Assembly: GCF_030867145.1 (NCBI RefSeq)
Contig: NC_134429.1
Span: 17,345,115-17,409,114, forward strand
Direction: 5' to 3'
DNA length: 64,000 nucleotides
Source: Opisthocomus hoazin
Taxonomy: Eukaryota > Chordata > Aves > Opisthocomiformes > Opisthocomidae
The position numbers and the translations under genes are program-made. The notes below the pieces were generated by a model. It did no database searches. It saw only the letters and a program-made list of their open reading frames with translations, and was not told where the DNA came from. Shown one piece after another: positions 50,698 to 63,100 of this stretch (its first letter is position 1; each line of letters begins with the position of its first letter).

Positions 50698-53600
50698 CTG
50701 AAATGACAGTGATCTCAGCTACCAAATTAAGTCTAAACAGCAAGCGGATCTGAGGGGATCTTTATCACCTACCCATCATTCTCCTTCCTTAGCATCCAGA
50801 AGTCTTGGCATCCACTGTGTCTCTTGCCCCCCTTTCAGGCCTTTCGTGACATGACTGGACTAACTGCTCTCCAGCTACCCTGCTGTGCTTCCTCCCAGGT
50901 ATCCCAATTGATTAGCCTCTCATCTTGTAGAAAACCAGTTTCTGAGCATGAATATCACTCAGACAAAACCTTTAATGTTCAGAAGACAGAGCATGACCAG
51001 AGATGGCCCTGTGGTCTACCAAACACAGAAAACTGCCAATGCTTTACCCCTCAGATGCGGAGAGCAATTCGACTTTATGAAAAGGCAAAGGAGTTTGCAG
51101 GCCACTTCTAAAAATAAGGCAGAGATCTTATCAAGAATAATGGGACTTAGCTCTTATGCAACGCTTCCCATTCACTGGACTGTCAAGATAACCACCGTGA
51201 CAACAGTATTATCTTGTTACAGCTCCCAGTCAGCATGCTGGTGGATGCCTGGAGACATCCCTGTTGTCAGCAGTGACGTCCAGAGTCATGGGGCCGGTAT
51301 CAGCATGCAAGGACTCGCATCTCCTGCTCTCCTCAGCTCTAGACTACACCCCTCCCCATGGCCCAGATCCAACTCTCACCTGCAAAGGTCGGTGTTGTGC
51401 TGATGTAGTCCTGTGCCTTCTGCAGTTCCTCCTGTACTTGGCTGGCATACGCCTGATACTGACCCAACACGGCACTGGTTTTCTGGAGGCCCCGCAAGGA
51501 CTGGAAGGCCTGCAGCTTGCACTGCAGAACCTCTTCGGCCCTGCTCACGTTGCCTGGGAGCTCCATGGTCAGGAACATCAGGGCCTCCGTGAGGTGGTTC
51601 TGCAGCACGTCCCGGATGACTCCATACTGCTCATAGAAGCTGATGCGGCCTGAGGACAAAGAGGAGGCAAGATGCCGGTAACCTGATGTGGTTTTATTGC
51701 AGCCTTGTCTCAGCAAGTATAATGTGTGTGCCAAGGCAAAGAAAGAGCATAAGCCCAAATCGGTTTGCATCAAGCTCCTCTTCTCCTAGCCCAATTACCT
51801 TGAAGCTATCAAGCCCAGAGAAGCGGTGGATGCCCCATCACTGGAAGCGTTCAAAGTCTGGTTGGACAGGGCTTTGAGCAACCTGACCAAGTGAAAGATG
51901 TCCCTGCCCATGGCAGGGGGGGTTAAACTAGATGATCTTCACAGGTCCCTTTCATCCCAAACCACTCTGATTCTAGGATTCTAAGCCTTTCCTCTCCCTC
52001 CAGAGGGGCTTCCAAAATGTCTCTGCCACTAAGATAAAGAGATAAAAGGTTCCCAAGGGACTGCTTGTCCTCCACAGACCATACAGAATCCTCGTTTCAG
52101 GTGCTCACAGGGCCTAAACCTAGCAGGAGTAATGCTCATGCCTGATCCTTCCTGAGAGCACAGAGCAGAAGACAGTTCTGCTTTCTTAGACTGCTTGTGC
52201 TTTCAGAAGCTGCAGTCAGCGACTAGCAGCAATATCCAGCTCAAACCTCCCACACACAGCACGATGCAGGGCCCCCGTATGACCCTCGCCCTGACACTCC
52301 TGTCCCACAGGTCACAGCACCTGGACCTGGGACTCCACACAACGGGCAGCTCTGCGCTAAAGCTTTGACCGAGTAGCTGGAAAGCAGGGTGAGAGCCGGA
52401 CTCCAGCAGCTCTGTAGCTCCACGCTAGGCCCACAGAAGAGCTGAGGCTGGGCCCTGGCAACGAGCACTGCTCTTCACTGCCTCTTTTCCCCTGGTTTTC
52501 ATGTCCTCAGAAGGCTCTGGCTGAGCCATGCCCTTGAGACAAAAGTTCATGCACAAAGCTCTGCTTCTCTTTCCCTGCCGGACTTCTCATGCAGGTGGGA
52601 ACAGGGGAAGAAGGACAATGCTCTTACAGAGACTCCGATGCCTTTCTGTAGCCTATCGGCAGCAGGCTGCACACTGCAGACTGAATCACAGCCATAGGCT
52701 TCCCCTATTGATTGATACATTTATCTCCCTCGCTCTAATCCAAAGGCACATTCATTAACGTAATCAATGCTGCAGACTTGCTGGGAGCCAGGCTGCCAGC
52801 TGAAGCCGCACAGGGGAAAAAAAAGACATCAAATGAAAAACTACGAAGTTATGCAGAGTGGGGAGGGTACAGGGTGTAGCTGGGGCTACACACAGACAAC
52901 ACTGGTCTCCCTGAACCTCTCTGCAGTGCTTCCCTCTCCCACAGACAGGCCCAGGTGAGGTCTGGGTTGCCGAACCAAAGATTACCCAAAGTCTGATAAA
53001 GTTGCATTCATCGAGTTTCTGGTTGCTGAGGGAGGGAGGAAGAGAGGCAGGAGGAGGAAGATAGAGGAGGCGAAGGGAGCGGAGAAGCAATCCTGATGTT
53101 GCAGAACTGAGGGCGCCTGACATCCCAAGAAGTGCTGCGGGTGGCAGTCCAGCCCAGAGCGCTTTATGCTGAGCACTGCAGAGCGGATGCTGCAGCACTG
53201 CAGGGAGGGATTGCAGCCGTGTCCTTCAGCAGGAGACCCATGCTAGCGACTCTGGGCTTGGATCTTCCCTCCGCAATGCTCTTTCTTACTACAGAGAGGA
53301 AGGGGAATAAAAAGGCAGACAAACACAGACTGACCTGGGTACCCAGACTGACACCGACCAGCCGATATGAGTAACACCCAGGCAAAAGATGCAAAAGCAT
53401 CTTCTAAAGAACAGTACAAATGTATACGCAGTGTAAGCTTGGTAGCTAACAGGACAGGAATACAAAAGCATTGCTGTTACAAGAACCAGATTACGGCAGC
53501 ACTAAAGCGAAGCGGTCTTAGCTGGCATCAACTTCAAATCCAGTGCCTTTTACCAAGATTTGGGACAGAAAGCCAGGTGCAATTGCCCAAAGCTCTGCAG

Positions 53601-55834
53601 CGGAAAAAGGTGGGGGTCCTGCCCCTGCTCCCAGCTGAACTGCAACTGGAATCTTTCTTGGAAGCAGCAACACTACCTGGAATTGAGTCAGTCCCTAGCA
53701 CGGGCGGTGTAAGACAGTCCCTCTCCATTTCCAGGGAGCAACATACCATTCATCTGCTTTTTTATTTCTGCACCAGCACTGCCTCGAGGGTCACCTTCAC
53801 ATCATTAACGAGCCCACCAGTTCTCCTCCTCACTCCACCCTAGCTCCGCACACTCGCCTCACCAACCTTTAGCATCCACAGTCTCTTTCAAGACAATCTC
53901 CACTCTTTCCACATGATGTCGGTTCCAAATTGGATCCAGAAACTGTCGGTTCTGATCTCGAAAAGGCAGGATATGGGCTACAGCCTGTGAAGGAAACAAA
54001 AAAAAAAAATCAAAGACCCAACAAAAACTCAGCAGATTTCCACAGCATCTCTGCCTCACTGCCCCAACCAGCACCACGCTGTGGCCAGCTCTGGAGTGCC
54101 AGCAGCCATGCCACACAGCAGAGACACAAGTGGGTCAGAGAAGAGAAAAATCAGCAAGAGAGCCTGCAGTGATGCACAGTGGGGTCTCCAATGGCTGTAC
54201 AGAGCAGACATTGAAGGTCTCGCTGAGGCATTTTGAGGTTTCCCGTGAAAAAGGCTGAACTACAAACTGCAAGGCACCCAGCGTATAGCTGTCAAAGGAC
54301 AAAGGGCTGAGTCAGACCACCCTGGGACTAACATACAGTTCCAAAGTGCTGAAATACATCAGATCAGATGCTCATACCATTAAAGCCATCTGCTCTTCAG
54401 GGGAGAAAAAAAAAAGAAAAAAAGAAAATAAGAGAATAAATCCCCCCCCCCCTTAGTAGAGAGGCTCTAGATGCTCTCCTTGCAGCTGGACATGCAACCT
54501 TCCGAGTCTGGCCACAGTCCCACGGCTGGAAAAGGCTGCTTTCAAAATGTGGCATCACGTTCCTCCGAAACAAGGATGGGATGTCCTTGAACACATTCCC
54601 TCTGGGACAACGCAGCTCCACATCCTGAGCTGTCCCTGCAGCAGCCAGTCCTCCATGCCCTCAGCAGAGCACAGGGCAGGAAGAAACCTTCTCCTAAGCA
54701 TCCCGCAGAACTAACATCCCATCAGCTCCATATCATATCAAATTAAAAACTGCTTCTAGAAGCCGCAGCTAAGCAGAGGCCTGTGTGTAACGAGATGGGA
54801 GAACTGTGAGAGGGAAAGGGCGTTGCTTATTCAGCGAAATCAAAGCCCTGACCTTGGAGAGAAGACCAGATGAATTCTGCATCACTCCTTCATACGCACA
54901 CACAGTTCATCCCCACACCCTGGCTTCCCTCTGGAGGGGGGACCCTCATTGCTCTAACAGGAGAAAGCCCTGCTTTGGTCTGCACATCTCCTCTGCTCTG
55001 TAAAAGCATGGACACCAGCACAGCACAGGACAAGAATAACAGTCCAGGACTCCATAAGCAAATGGAGGCATGGGAGCAGACTCGGTGGCTCTGCCTGAAT
55101 TTGAGAAGGGAGCAACACCCTCGTTAGATGCAGAGCTGACATCCAACACTCTCCCAGCCACTAAGTCCCTCAACCTGGCAGGGGGCTGTGCATTGCAAGC
55201 CGCTCACATGTTTGCCAAGGTAGTGGTCCACCCGGTACATCTCCTCTTCCCTGAAGAAGCTTGTCAGCTCTGCGGCCAGCTGCTGGGCTGACTCCAGGTC
55301 ATGGCCAAAAGGTTTCTCCAGCACCACCCGCAGCCAGGCTCCCGGAGGCGGTCTGCAGCTGCTGTTGATGTGGTGGGCAATCTCTGTGTAGGCAAACGGT
55401 GGTACTGAGAAGTAGAAGATCCTTCCAGCCTCCTTCAGCCCCTCCTGGCGAAGCAGTGTCTTGATCTCTCTGTTCAGCGCCGTGTAGTTTTCGGCAGTCT
55501 TCAGCTGGTGGTATTGGCTCAGCTTCAGGAACTGGTCCTTGAGCACCGCACACCGGTCGGGAGACTCATCCGGGGGACAGGCCAGCTTCTTCAGCACATC
55601 AAACATCAGCCTCTGCCCTGGCTCCAGAGCCGTCAGCGCAGCCCCGTGGAAAGTGAAGCTGTGGCCACTGCTCACTTGGTCCATGTAGAGTTGGAATAGA
55701 CCCTGCCACAAATATTTCTTGGCCAAATCACCTGTGGCCCCCAGCAAGACCACCGAGATGTGGCCCTGGGACGCTTCAGCCAGAGATGGCAAGGCACCCA
55801 CGAACAACACTGTGCACAGGACTCTTCTCAGCAT
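49340..55834 (-). CDS. H6PD: Hexose-6-phosphate dehydrogenase / 6-phosphogluconolactonase, ER lumenal (complete, four coding exons)
   Basis: Coding sequence is complement(join(49340..50697, 51380..51649, 53867..53984, 55208..55834)): 2,373 nt, 790 aa, against 791 in human. The bifunctional enzyme oxidises glucose-6-phosphate with NADP+ and hydrolyses the lactone, the first two pentose-phosphate steps, inside the ER. The NADPH feeds 11-beta-hydroxysteroid dehydrogenase 1 (known for mammals). An N-terminal signal peptide (about residues 1-21) is followed by a G6PD domain and, from about residue 560, a 6PGL domain. Sequons at N116, N157, N282 and N682 suit a lumenal glycoprotein; from memory, human glycosylation sites match three of them. 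There is no KDEL. All four exons join in phase and key motifs are intact. Confidence 0.98.
50698..51379 (-). other. H6PD: H6PD intron between coding exons 3 and 4
   Basis: A 682-nt intron with GTGAGA...TTTCAG borders. I see nothing in it beyond ordinary intron sequence. Confidence 0.93.
51380..51649 (-). CDS. H6PD: H6PD third coding exon
   Basis: A 270-nt exon covering residues 249-339, from RISFYEQYGVIRDVLQNHLT to TTPTFA. It contains the G6PD-family motif YGVIRDVLQNHL and the N-glycosylation sequon N282-V-S. The acceptor is TTTGTCCTCAG|GCCGC and the donor GCAG|GTGAGA. The exon starts with two bases completing Gly249 and ends with one base of Gly339. Confidence 0.97.
51650..53866 (-). other. 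H6PD: H6PD intron between coding exons 2 and 3
   Basis: A 2.2 kb intron (GTTGGT...CCTCAG) that contains a CR1 fragment in antisense orientation close to its 3' end. No other feature is recognised. Confidence 0.93.
51815..51983 (+). mobile_element. CR1 LINE 3'-end fragment
   Basis: It shows the CR1 signature in order: GGATGCCCCATCACTGGAAG, GTTCAAAG, GGTTGGACAGGGCTTTGAGC, GTCCCTGCCCATGGCAGGGG, AACTAGATGATCTTC, then ATTCTAGGATTCTA at the end. It is 5'-truncated and antisense to H6PD, and only about 170 nt upstream of the coding exon at 51649 (on the minus strand). Confidence 0.92.
53867..53984 (-). CDS. H6PD: H6PD second coding exon
   Basis: A 118-nt exon encoding AVAHILPFRDQNRQFLDPIW onward to ETVDAK (residues 210-248 plus one base). 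The acceptor is TTCCTTCACAG|GCTGTAGCC and the donor AAAG|GTTGGTGAGG, with the intron starting at 53866. A second GT lies 4 nt further (a GYNNGY tandem donor) and would shift the frame. Homology fixes the upstream one, since it rebuilds DAKGR as in the family. Confidence 0.96.
53985..55207 (-). other. H6PD: H6PD intron between coding exons 1 and 2
   Basis: A 1.2 kb intron with GTGAGC...TTCACAG borders. It contains a C11 run (54442-54452) preceded by an A-rich tract. I see nothing else. Confidence 0.93.
55208..55834 (-). CDS. H6PD: H6PD first coding exon: signal peptide and NADP-binding region
   Basis: This exon has 209 codons ending CAT|GTGAGC (phase 0). Residues 1-21 form a hydrophobic signal sequence (MLRRVLCTVLFVGALPSLAE). 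The Rossmann motif GATGDLAKKY is at 32-41, EKPFGHD at 173-179 and the substrate-binding and catalytic RVDHYLGK at 201-208, with His204 as the expected base partner. The start at 55834 has A at -3 and is the only ATG before the signal peptide. Confidence 0.97.
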
Positions 55835-55864
55835 CTTCGGAGAGAAGAGGTAGACCCAGGAACA
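55835..55864 (-). other. H6PD: H6PD 5' UTR portion of the first coding exon
   Basis: The acceptor TCCTGTCCTCTAG|TGTTCC, after a T-rich tract, places the exon start at 55864 and leaves 30 nt of leader before the ATG. The boundary is inferred from the splice consensus. Confidence 0.65.
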
Positions 55865-58800
55865 CTAGAGGACAGGATTAAAAAAAGGAAGTCTGTCAAC
55901 CCATGTTAGACCACTGCAAAACACAATGCAAGGTACCTGCCTTCCCATTGCTGAAGAGCCAGGGCCTTCTGCCTGGATCCTCCACCCGACAGTCTCTCCT
56001 CCCCTCCATGATTTGAATCACGGCAGTAACTGAGGCTCTTGAAAAGACTGCAGTCTCCTTCCGCAAGCCAAGAAGGGAAGACAGCATCTGCCCAAGGTCT
56101 TTTGGTCGCATAACACAGCTGAGCTAACGAGGGGGTGTCGACATCTTTAGATTGTGAAACTGAAATCCATTTTACTACAAATTTCAGAGCTGGGTAGAAA
56201 TGAACATGTGTGCCTGCAAATTAAATACTGCTTTCAACAACCTCCTGTTTGGGACTTTGCTCTAGTGGTATTACGCTGCCTTGGCATTGCTTCACATCAA
56301 TATTGTCACAGCAGCTCAGGGACAAGCACGGTCACTGGCAGTGCCAGTACACAGGCTCTTCCTCAACACACTGCACTTTCAAGACTCATGTACCACCACT
56401 CAGGAATGGAGCTGAATCAGGTTCTAACGAGCTACTGGGAGACAAATGGTCTGACAGAACAACACGGGGGAAGAAGTAGTTTAGTCCTTAAAATTGACTC
56501 TAGACATGAGCCAGTCTCGACGCTGCCTCATGAGGGTTGTGTACGCGGCCAGGAGACAATGTGGGGTTTGTGTTCTGCCTACTGCAAATTCCCATCTCTG
56601 AAGAGCGTGAGTGAGCACCCGTTCTGGCCTTCTCCACCCAGTACCCACTCAAACCCCTGCAGCCAGTAACACCTGGTCTCCCTGACCAAAATGCCCCTTT
56701 GCTCATTCATATTTATTCTTGTTTCTCCAATCCAAAATAAAGTTGTTTTTAAGAGAAATTACACATTTAGTTCTTATACCTAGAAACATGGCAATGACTT
56801 TACATCTCAAGAGAGATAATCCAGAACAAGTGAATAAACCACCACGCTGTTCTCATTACACCAAGTATTATTTCAGAAGCAAGGACACTGGCTATGTCAT
56901 TCTCTTAATTTCATTTTCTGAAGTTGTGTTTAGTGGAAGTATAGCCTTCACAGTACACAAGATAATTAGCTTCTTTAAAAACTTTTGGTTCTGGTCAATA
57001 ACTTTATACCTTTTACTTTTACCTGTGTAGGAAAACCAGCCATTTTTTGACAGTAGGAAGAAAAAGTACATGGCTTTTTTTATACCGGCGCAGTTGCAGT
57101 CTCCCTAGGCTTTGCACTTGCATGATCACACTTTTTTAAAAAGGCAGTTTTATGACCACACTACTGAGAAATGGACCGTGGGTATGAGAATGAACATGAT
57201 CATCTTACCTTCTGCAGGCAGAGACAAGACAGAAAAGTGTCTCATCAGATTCACAGATTCACAGTCAGCTAGAAAATGTATCACTGGCTCTATTGCTCCA
57301 GCTGGACATATGCCCTGGGACCAAAAGCTGTTAGCTTTTACCTGCCCAGACTTACTCATGCTTAGTTTTCCTAGCCTAGAGCAAAAGGCCTGATCCTTGC
57401 TCCCCTTGAATGGCAGAGGGACGAAACACAGATGTTGCCCTAGCTCTTGACTGGTTCTCCCCCTAGAAAGTTCCCAGAAAAGTCGCTATTCCATCACTTA
57501 ACACAGGATCTGAATCAGCTAAAGGATGAGAATAACAATCAAAACAAGGAAATTCTGAATATCTCTCCCTATCTGCAGCTTGAACTGGCCTTTATAAACC
57601 TCATGTTTCTCTCCTCACCTGAGTCACAGGAGCTTTACAGAGACTTTAGTGGCAAGAGTAGCTGGAAACTTGTTGTCTTCACAGCCCCTCCTGAGCGCAG
57701 ATCTCTCTTCTCCTGTGGCTGAGTCTACAGCAGTCTCTGATCAATGGTCGGGTGAACAAGCAAGATAAGGCAGGTTGCTCCCTTTCTGGTAAACGGAAGG
57801 AAAGACCCAATTACAGCAGAGAAAAAATGAACCTGCCTGTGCCAGCAGCGTCCCAGCATATCCCAGCTCCCAGCCCATACACGCTGGCTGTGCTAAACCT
57901 TTTGGCTGTGCTTGTGAGCAGGCGAAATGCAGGCGTATCTGACAACTCCCACAGTGTCTCCCAGGCCAACTCCTCTGCTTTGTGTGCCAGCTCAGATCGA
58001 TGCTGAAGGCCTCCAGCTGAGACCCCAGTGAGCCTCCCCAGGAGCAGTCCCCCACCCCAAATCCCACAAGAACGGACTTGCAAAGACTGCAGCCCTGACG
58101 CAGGGAGAAGGGGGAAGCTTTACTGAGCCCCTCAGGACAGCACTTGTGTGATGCTACTGTGCCTTCTGGGCACCCTGGCTTCCCTCTCAAAGCTCAGTTT
58201 GCAGAGACTCCTTGGCTTTTCCATCCCTGTTTCCTGCATGGAAATCACACAGCAGCCAAGCAATTGGTTTGCTGACCACAACTGCGGCCCACTCTGCTCT
58301 GCCACTCTGCGAGGAGACAGCCCCAGCACTCCCCACAGGGCACATCACTCCCTCAAGAGACTGTCCAGCATCCACTGCAGCTCTCCAGAGAGCTTCAACA
58401 AGGTATATTGTAGTCATTATGTCTAGGTGGTAGCATCTCTCCCCAGCCTTCTGTTGTGGCTGCCTCGTCTCCCCTCCCTCCCTCCTTGCTGTGCTATTTA
58501 AGCTCCAGGTACCCCCTTAACGAACCCAGCAAAGTGCTGGTAACTGCAGAGGGGCAGAAGCGTGGCTCCTACGATTCTGCCTGCAGTATAAATAATTATC
58601 ATTTTAAGCAGAGGTTTGGTTTTCCTTCCCCCACTCTGGGGTTATAATGCAGGTGACAAAGTTTCTCAGTGCAATAAAGCAGTATTTACATTTGCTCGGG
58701 CAACCTTTGTTCCAGGAACCCAGAGGCGTTTGACACGCTGCCTGCTGCACCTCGGCGGGCTGCGGTGACTGCGATGCTGCGCAGCGACTGCAGCTGGAGA

Positions 58801-59887
58801 GCAGCTACCTGCTACAGAACGGGAAGGTTTCGGGTGGGCCCTGCTCTTCCACCTACCCAGGGAAATGAGTGAATTAGCCAATTTCCTGGCAGATTCAGCT
58901 ACACAGTCACATGTATTTCCAAGTCAACTGAAAACCAGTTTCACAACACTCCCAGTTGCAAAATTATTGTGCTACACTGCCCAGAGTAATCACAGTAAAC
59001 CCACGGATGTTTGTTTACTGCTTTCATATCAGGCAATTGCCACTGTTCACATTAAAAAATAATACTCTAAAAATCCCCCAGCCAGCCAGCACAAACCTAT
59101 TCAGTCAGGCTGCAGCAAAAGGCTCCTGACCGACGTACAACACTGCTGGAGCTTAACCCAGCAGCAAGCCCAGCCGCTGCGCTCGCTTGCGCAGTCACTG
59201 GAGTGCCGGCTTGAGAGGAGCTCACTTCAGGCCTTGGAGGTTCCCCTGCTGTATAGAAAAAGTGAAAAAGATCTTTTTAGTTGCTTTTGCATCCCCACTG
59301 AAAAATAATTTTAAGAGATGCATGGCCAAATGAGCACGGCCTAGGGCTCCTACAAAGCTACGTGTGCGAGGGGGAGAGTTATAGAAATTCTTTGAGAATT
59401 GGGAAAAACAGAGTGGTCTCCTGCATACGAGAAGATGGGAGCAGGAGTGACCTCACCCCCAGCTCCCGGGAAGGTCAGAGGCTGGATGCGGAGACCCACG
59501 CTAACAGCCAGCTGCGAGATGCGCTAATTAGCGCCCGGCCTTCCTCATTAAGCCCCCAGCGCAGCGCTGACACGGCCCGGCCCCGCACGGCAGCTCAGCC
59601 TCCCGAGCCCTGGGGAAGCAGCAGCGAGGGGGTCCGGCGCGTAGGGACCACTGCGACCCCCGACCCCAGCGGGGAAGCCGCTGAGGTGCCCGCGCCCTGC
59701 CGCGCCAGCGAGACCCCCACCCCGGCCCCCGCTGCCCGCAGCGCTGGGGACAAGGAGGCCGCTCCACGCCACGGCAATGCAGTGCCCCGCACAGGAGATG
59801 ACCGCCCACAGCGGTAGAAGCCCCACACAGAGCAGCCTCCGTTTTACGTCCCCCGGCCCGCCCCCGCCGCCGCCGCCCCCCACTCAC
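55865..59887 (-). other. H6PD: H6PD intron 1
   Basis: About 4.0 kb between the inferred non-coding exon 1 and the first coding exon. I recognise no gene or clear interspersed repeat. The right border depends on the exon-1 donor. Confidence 0.6.
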
Positions 59888-59936
59888 CTCCCTCCCACCC
59901 CGGGCCTGCGACCGGGGCGGCGGCGGCGGCGGCGGC
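59863..59936. repeat. CCG and CGG trinucleotide tracts at the H6PD exon 1/intron 1 border
   Basis: A CCG-rich tract at about 59863-59880 lies on the intron side and a CGG tract at about 59915-59936 on the exon side of the inferred donor. On the transcribed strand the two read GGC-rich and GCC-rich and can pair as a hairpin around the splice site. Confidence 0.8.
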
Positions 59937-60050
59937 TGCGGGCGGGCCCGACACAGCGCCCCGCCCGCCGGGGCGCTCCTCCCAGCGCCCAGAGACTCTG
60001 CGGTTGGCGTCCGTTCTCGGCGGGCAGCGCCGGTCGGGAGGGGCGAAAGT
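59888..60050 (-). other. H6PD: Probable H6PD non-coding exon 1 (5' border unknown)
   Basis: The minus strand has a near-perfect donor GGGAG|GTGAGTGG with the intron starting at 59887. Exon 1 would run from somewhere near 60,050 to 59,888 and include a GCC-repeat tract in the 5' UTR. H6PD exon 1 is non-coding in human, which fits. The start site is a guess. Confidence 0.45.
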
Positions 60051-60199
60051 CGCAGGGCGTTGGGGGCTGTGGGGGCAGAGGCCGACCCTCGTGTGGGAGC
60101 CCCGGCCGAGCACCCTGGCTGTGACCGCGCCCGGGGCTCTGGGCCTCGCACCCTTTCGAGACCCAGGGGTTGCACCAGGCGTGTGTGCATTCTCTTGGA

Positions 60200-63100
60200 G
60201 CAGATTTGCCTGGAGAGGTTTATAATGCACCGTTAGGACAAAACATTTCCTGAGACCAGGAAAAGAAAAATTCTCTATTTTTCCCAGTTGGGTTGGCTGG
60301 TCTATTTTATATATGCATGTGTGTGTGTAGGTATATTTCTCTACAGAGCTTGCACTGCTTCCTGAAATTATTGCGACTCTACCATGCTACCTTCTAACTA
60401 CACGTGTGCACCCCCGCCTCCAGTCCTGTGTTTTCTGCACAAAGGAAGCGCCTTGTGAACCTCCTGGAGCGTGTTTCAGCTCCGCTCGACAGTGAAAGCA
60501 CGTCAGGCATGCACCAGGGCACATCACCCTGGACACATAGGCTTTGGGAGGGCAGTTGGAGTGATGGGAGGCAGGCAGAAAAGCAGCAGAACTCTGCAGA
60601 TAGCCCCTCTGCACGTGAATGCGCACAGCAGAGCACTCGCGAAACGTCCTGGTACAGTGCAGGGCTTTCACTGGAGCTCGGCTGTTGTCTTCAAGCTCAC
60701 CGGGATGAACAATGTCATAGGTATCATTTCCCTAGCTGGCTCCACCAAGTACATCAACACATGGAAATCTTTACGGTTGCTGGCTCTGAGATCTAAGCAG
60801 GCTGCAGTCAAACTCGGAGTCTCTGCTAGCATTGCTACATCAGGGCTCTAGTTTGGATTCCACCAGCTCCCCATGAAGCAACCTGTAAAATTAATATGAG
60901 TATTAAAAACTTGCTTGTTAAGAGCCCTGGCCAGCCAGGCTTCACAGCTACCATCCTAGACTTTGGAAAATGCTGTGGTTTTGCAAACCATGACTTGTAT
61001 GGCAATAGCAAGGGGCTGTAAAGCAAAATTACATGGTTAAATAGCTATAACGGTACCCAGTAATAAATAGCATTACATTCTATGGCAAGACTAAACACCT
61101 GTCCTATTGTCTTTTTCACTCAAAGGTCCCAAATAATTTTCCACAAGTAGATATCCCTTACCACAGCTACTTTATGGGTGGGGAAACTGAGTCACACTGG
61201 CAGAACTGAGAACAGAATTGGGGTACCTTGCTGCTCAGGCCGATAATCCAGCAATGACATTGTATATAAACTGAGCCTTGCATTATATTTGCGATATAAC
61301 TTTGAATCACATTTACAGTATAATTTCTTGATGCTGTAACCTTCTTCACCAATCTGTTCTGGAGGTTATTCCATCAGCGTGTGTGCCTGGTCTCAAAGAG
61401 ACCTTTTATGGTACTGCAAAGGTGTCGGAGTGACAGCGAGCACTAGCACCTAGGTTTGACTGCAAGATGCGGGTCCACATGAGGGCTGAGGGAGACTGCA
61501 GTCTACACTGCTTCACATTACACATTGCTTTGTGATTCCGACCATGTCACTAATGCAGCTTTGGACTGGGTGAAGGCTGCATGCCTCTAACAGTGGCTCC
61601 GTTCCTGAAACCCAGCAGAGGGTGAATCGCAAGCATAACTCAAGTGATAAAATTCAACAAATTAAACTTGGTGAGGGTAAATAACTCATCTGAAAGAGCC
61701 AGCTTGACAAATAATCCAGCTCTGGAGATCTCCCCTTTCCACTTTATGTGATATTACTACACACTACATTTAGCTAGAAGCTTAGGGGAATCAGTGCTAT
61801 ATCATATACCTATGTATTTAACCCATTAATGACCCGATAACAAAGCTTGCTTAGCTCTCAGAAGCTCATCTGGGTCTGTTTGGGTACAGCAGACTGTGAG
61901 AAGAGGTAAATGGGAGTCCCCTCTTACAGTCTGTTTGCTGTTCTGGAAGAAAAAGGGGGTTGGCATCTACTTCAGCAGAAATCGTTGAAGTGCAAACCTC
62001 CCTGCTGCACGTTTCTGGCACATTGCATGAGATGAGCAGCTGAGGCCCTGGTCACTGGAGCCTGTTATTGTTACAGATAGAGCTGGAAGTTGGGAGTGGC
62101 GGCAGTTGTTTAACATCTGTTGAGAGACCATGTTTTCAGCTAGTTACATGATGCCAAACTTTCAATATTCAGGCTGAAATTGTAGCGGGGGTTCACTCTG
62201 TGCAGTCGTTTTTTGGAAGCCTCTGAAAAAAATGGTGCAGCTATTTCTGAGCTGAAGGTCAGAAGATAAAATAGGTTTTCTGACCATGTTAAAAATATCT
62301 CAGCTGTTTCATTAAGGAGCTCTCACATTTCATAATTTGGGGCAAGTAAGATTTTATCAGGATGATGGCTTGGATCAGAACGTGCTTTTGTCAGTGCCTT
62401 TTCAGACTTACCCAGTATGCAGCTCCTTTAAGGGAAAAAGGTCTGGTGTGGCAGATGAGACATGTGCTGCCAATAAAGGAATACAAGCTAGTTAGCAAGG
62501 GAAGGGTTATTAAGGAGCCAGGTGTTCTACAAGCAAATAAAAGCTCTGTAGGAGAAAGAGCTGTTTTGGTTGGTGTTTGAAGATGGTGTTTTGGAGAAGG
62601 AGGAATTATGCTGAAGAAAGCAGTTTATCAGTTAAGAGGCTCTACCTTACAAGCTCTGGGTAAAGACTGTGTTTTGGCCTAGCAATTGAACACTGTTCTG
62701 TAGCAAGTGGTTCTTTAGTTAGGAATGGGGAAAACAATATAAAAAGTAAGCTTGATGTCATGGGAGGTTTTTTGCTGTTTGGTGTTGCATTTGCAGGTTA
62801 GTCTCAAGGTGTGGAGAGGTGAAACTGTGCCAGGATGGGGTTTGTATCTCTTTGAAGAGGTAAGGTGTGTTCCAGTATAGCGAGCTTTTGATGAAGTAAT
62901 CTTAGAAGGAACTTGGCTGGTATCTGCCAAATTTATTAGTCTCTGCGAAGTCATCTGCTGCCAATGATCTATAGATGGGGTTGTAAATGACTGAGTAATT
63001 TCTGTGGATGCTTTATCATTCCTCGGGTCTTGTGTGTTGTTTCTGGCTCAGCTGGGAGCCCTGCTTGGTCATGCTGCTGCAGAGCCTGGCTGGTCACTGT

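Larger units (their letters stand above)
59450..60195 (-). promoter_or_regulatory. H6PD: CpG-island promoter of H6PD
   Basis: A CpG- and G+C-rich block about 0.75 kb long, placed upstream of the H6PD coding exons. It includes CCG/CGG repeats and an inferred exon-1 donor. It is the only island in the right half of the window and may also serve plus-strand transcription. Long open frames through it are composition artefacts. Confidence 0.8.

Noticed and set aside
57235-57275. Short AGATTCACAG direct repeat
   Set aside because: Only two copies, consistent with chance or slippage; no element recognised.
59528-60190. 220-codon minus-strand frame and overlapping frames in the H6PD island
   Set aside because: Composition artefact of a CpG island; the poly-Ala run is the GCC repeat. 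The H6PD coding start is securely at 55834.
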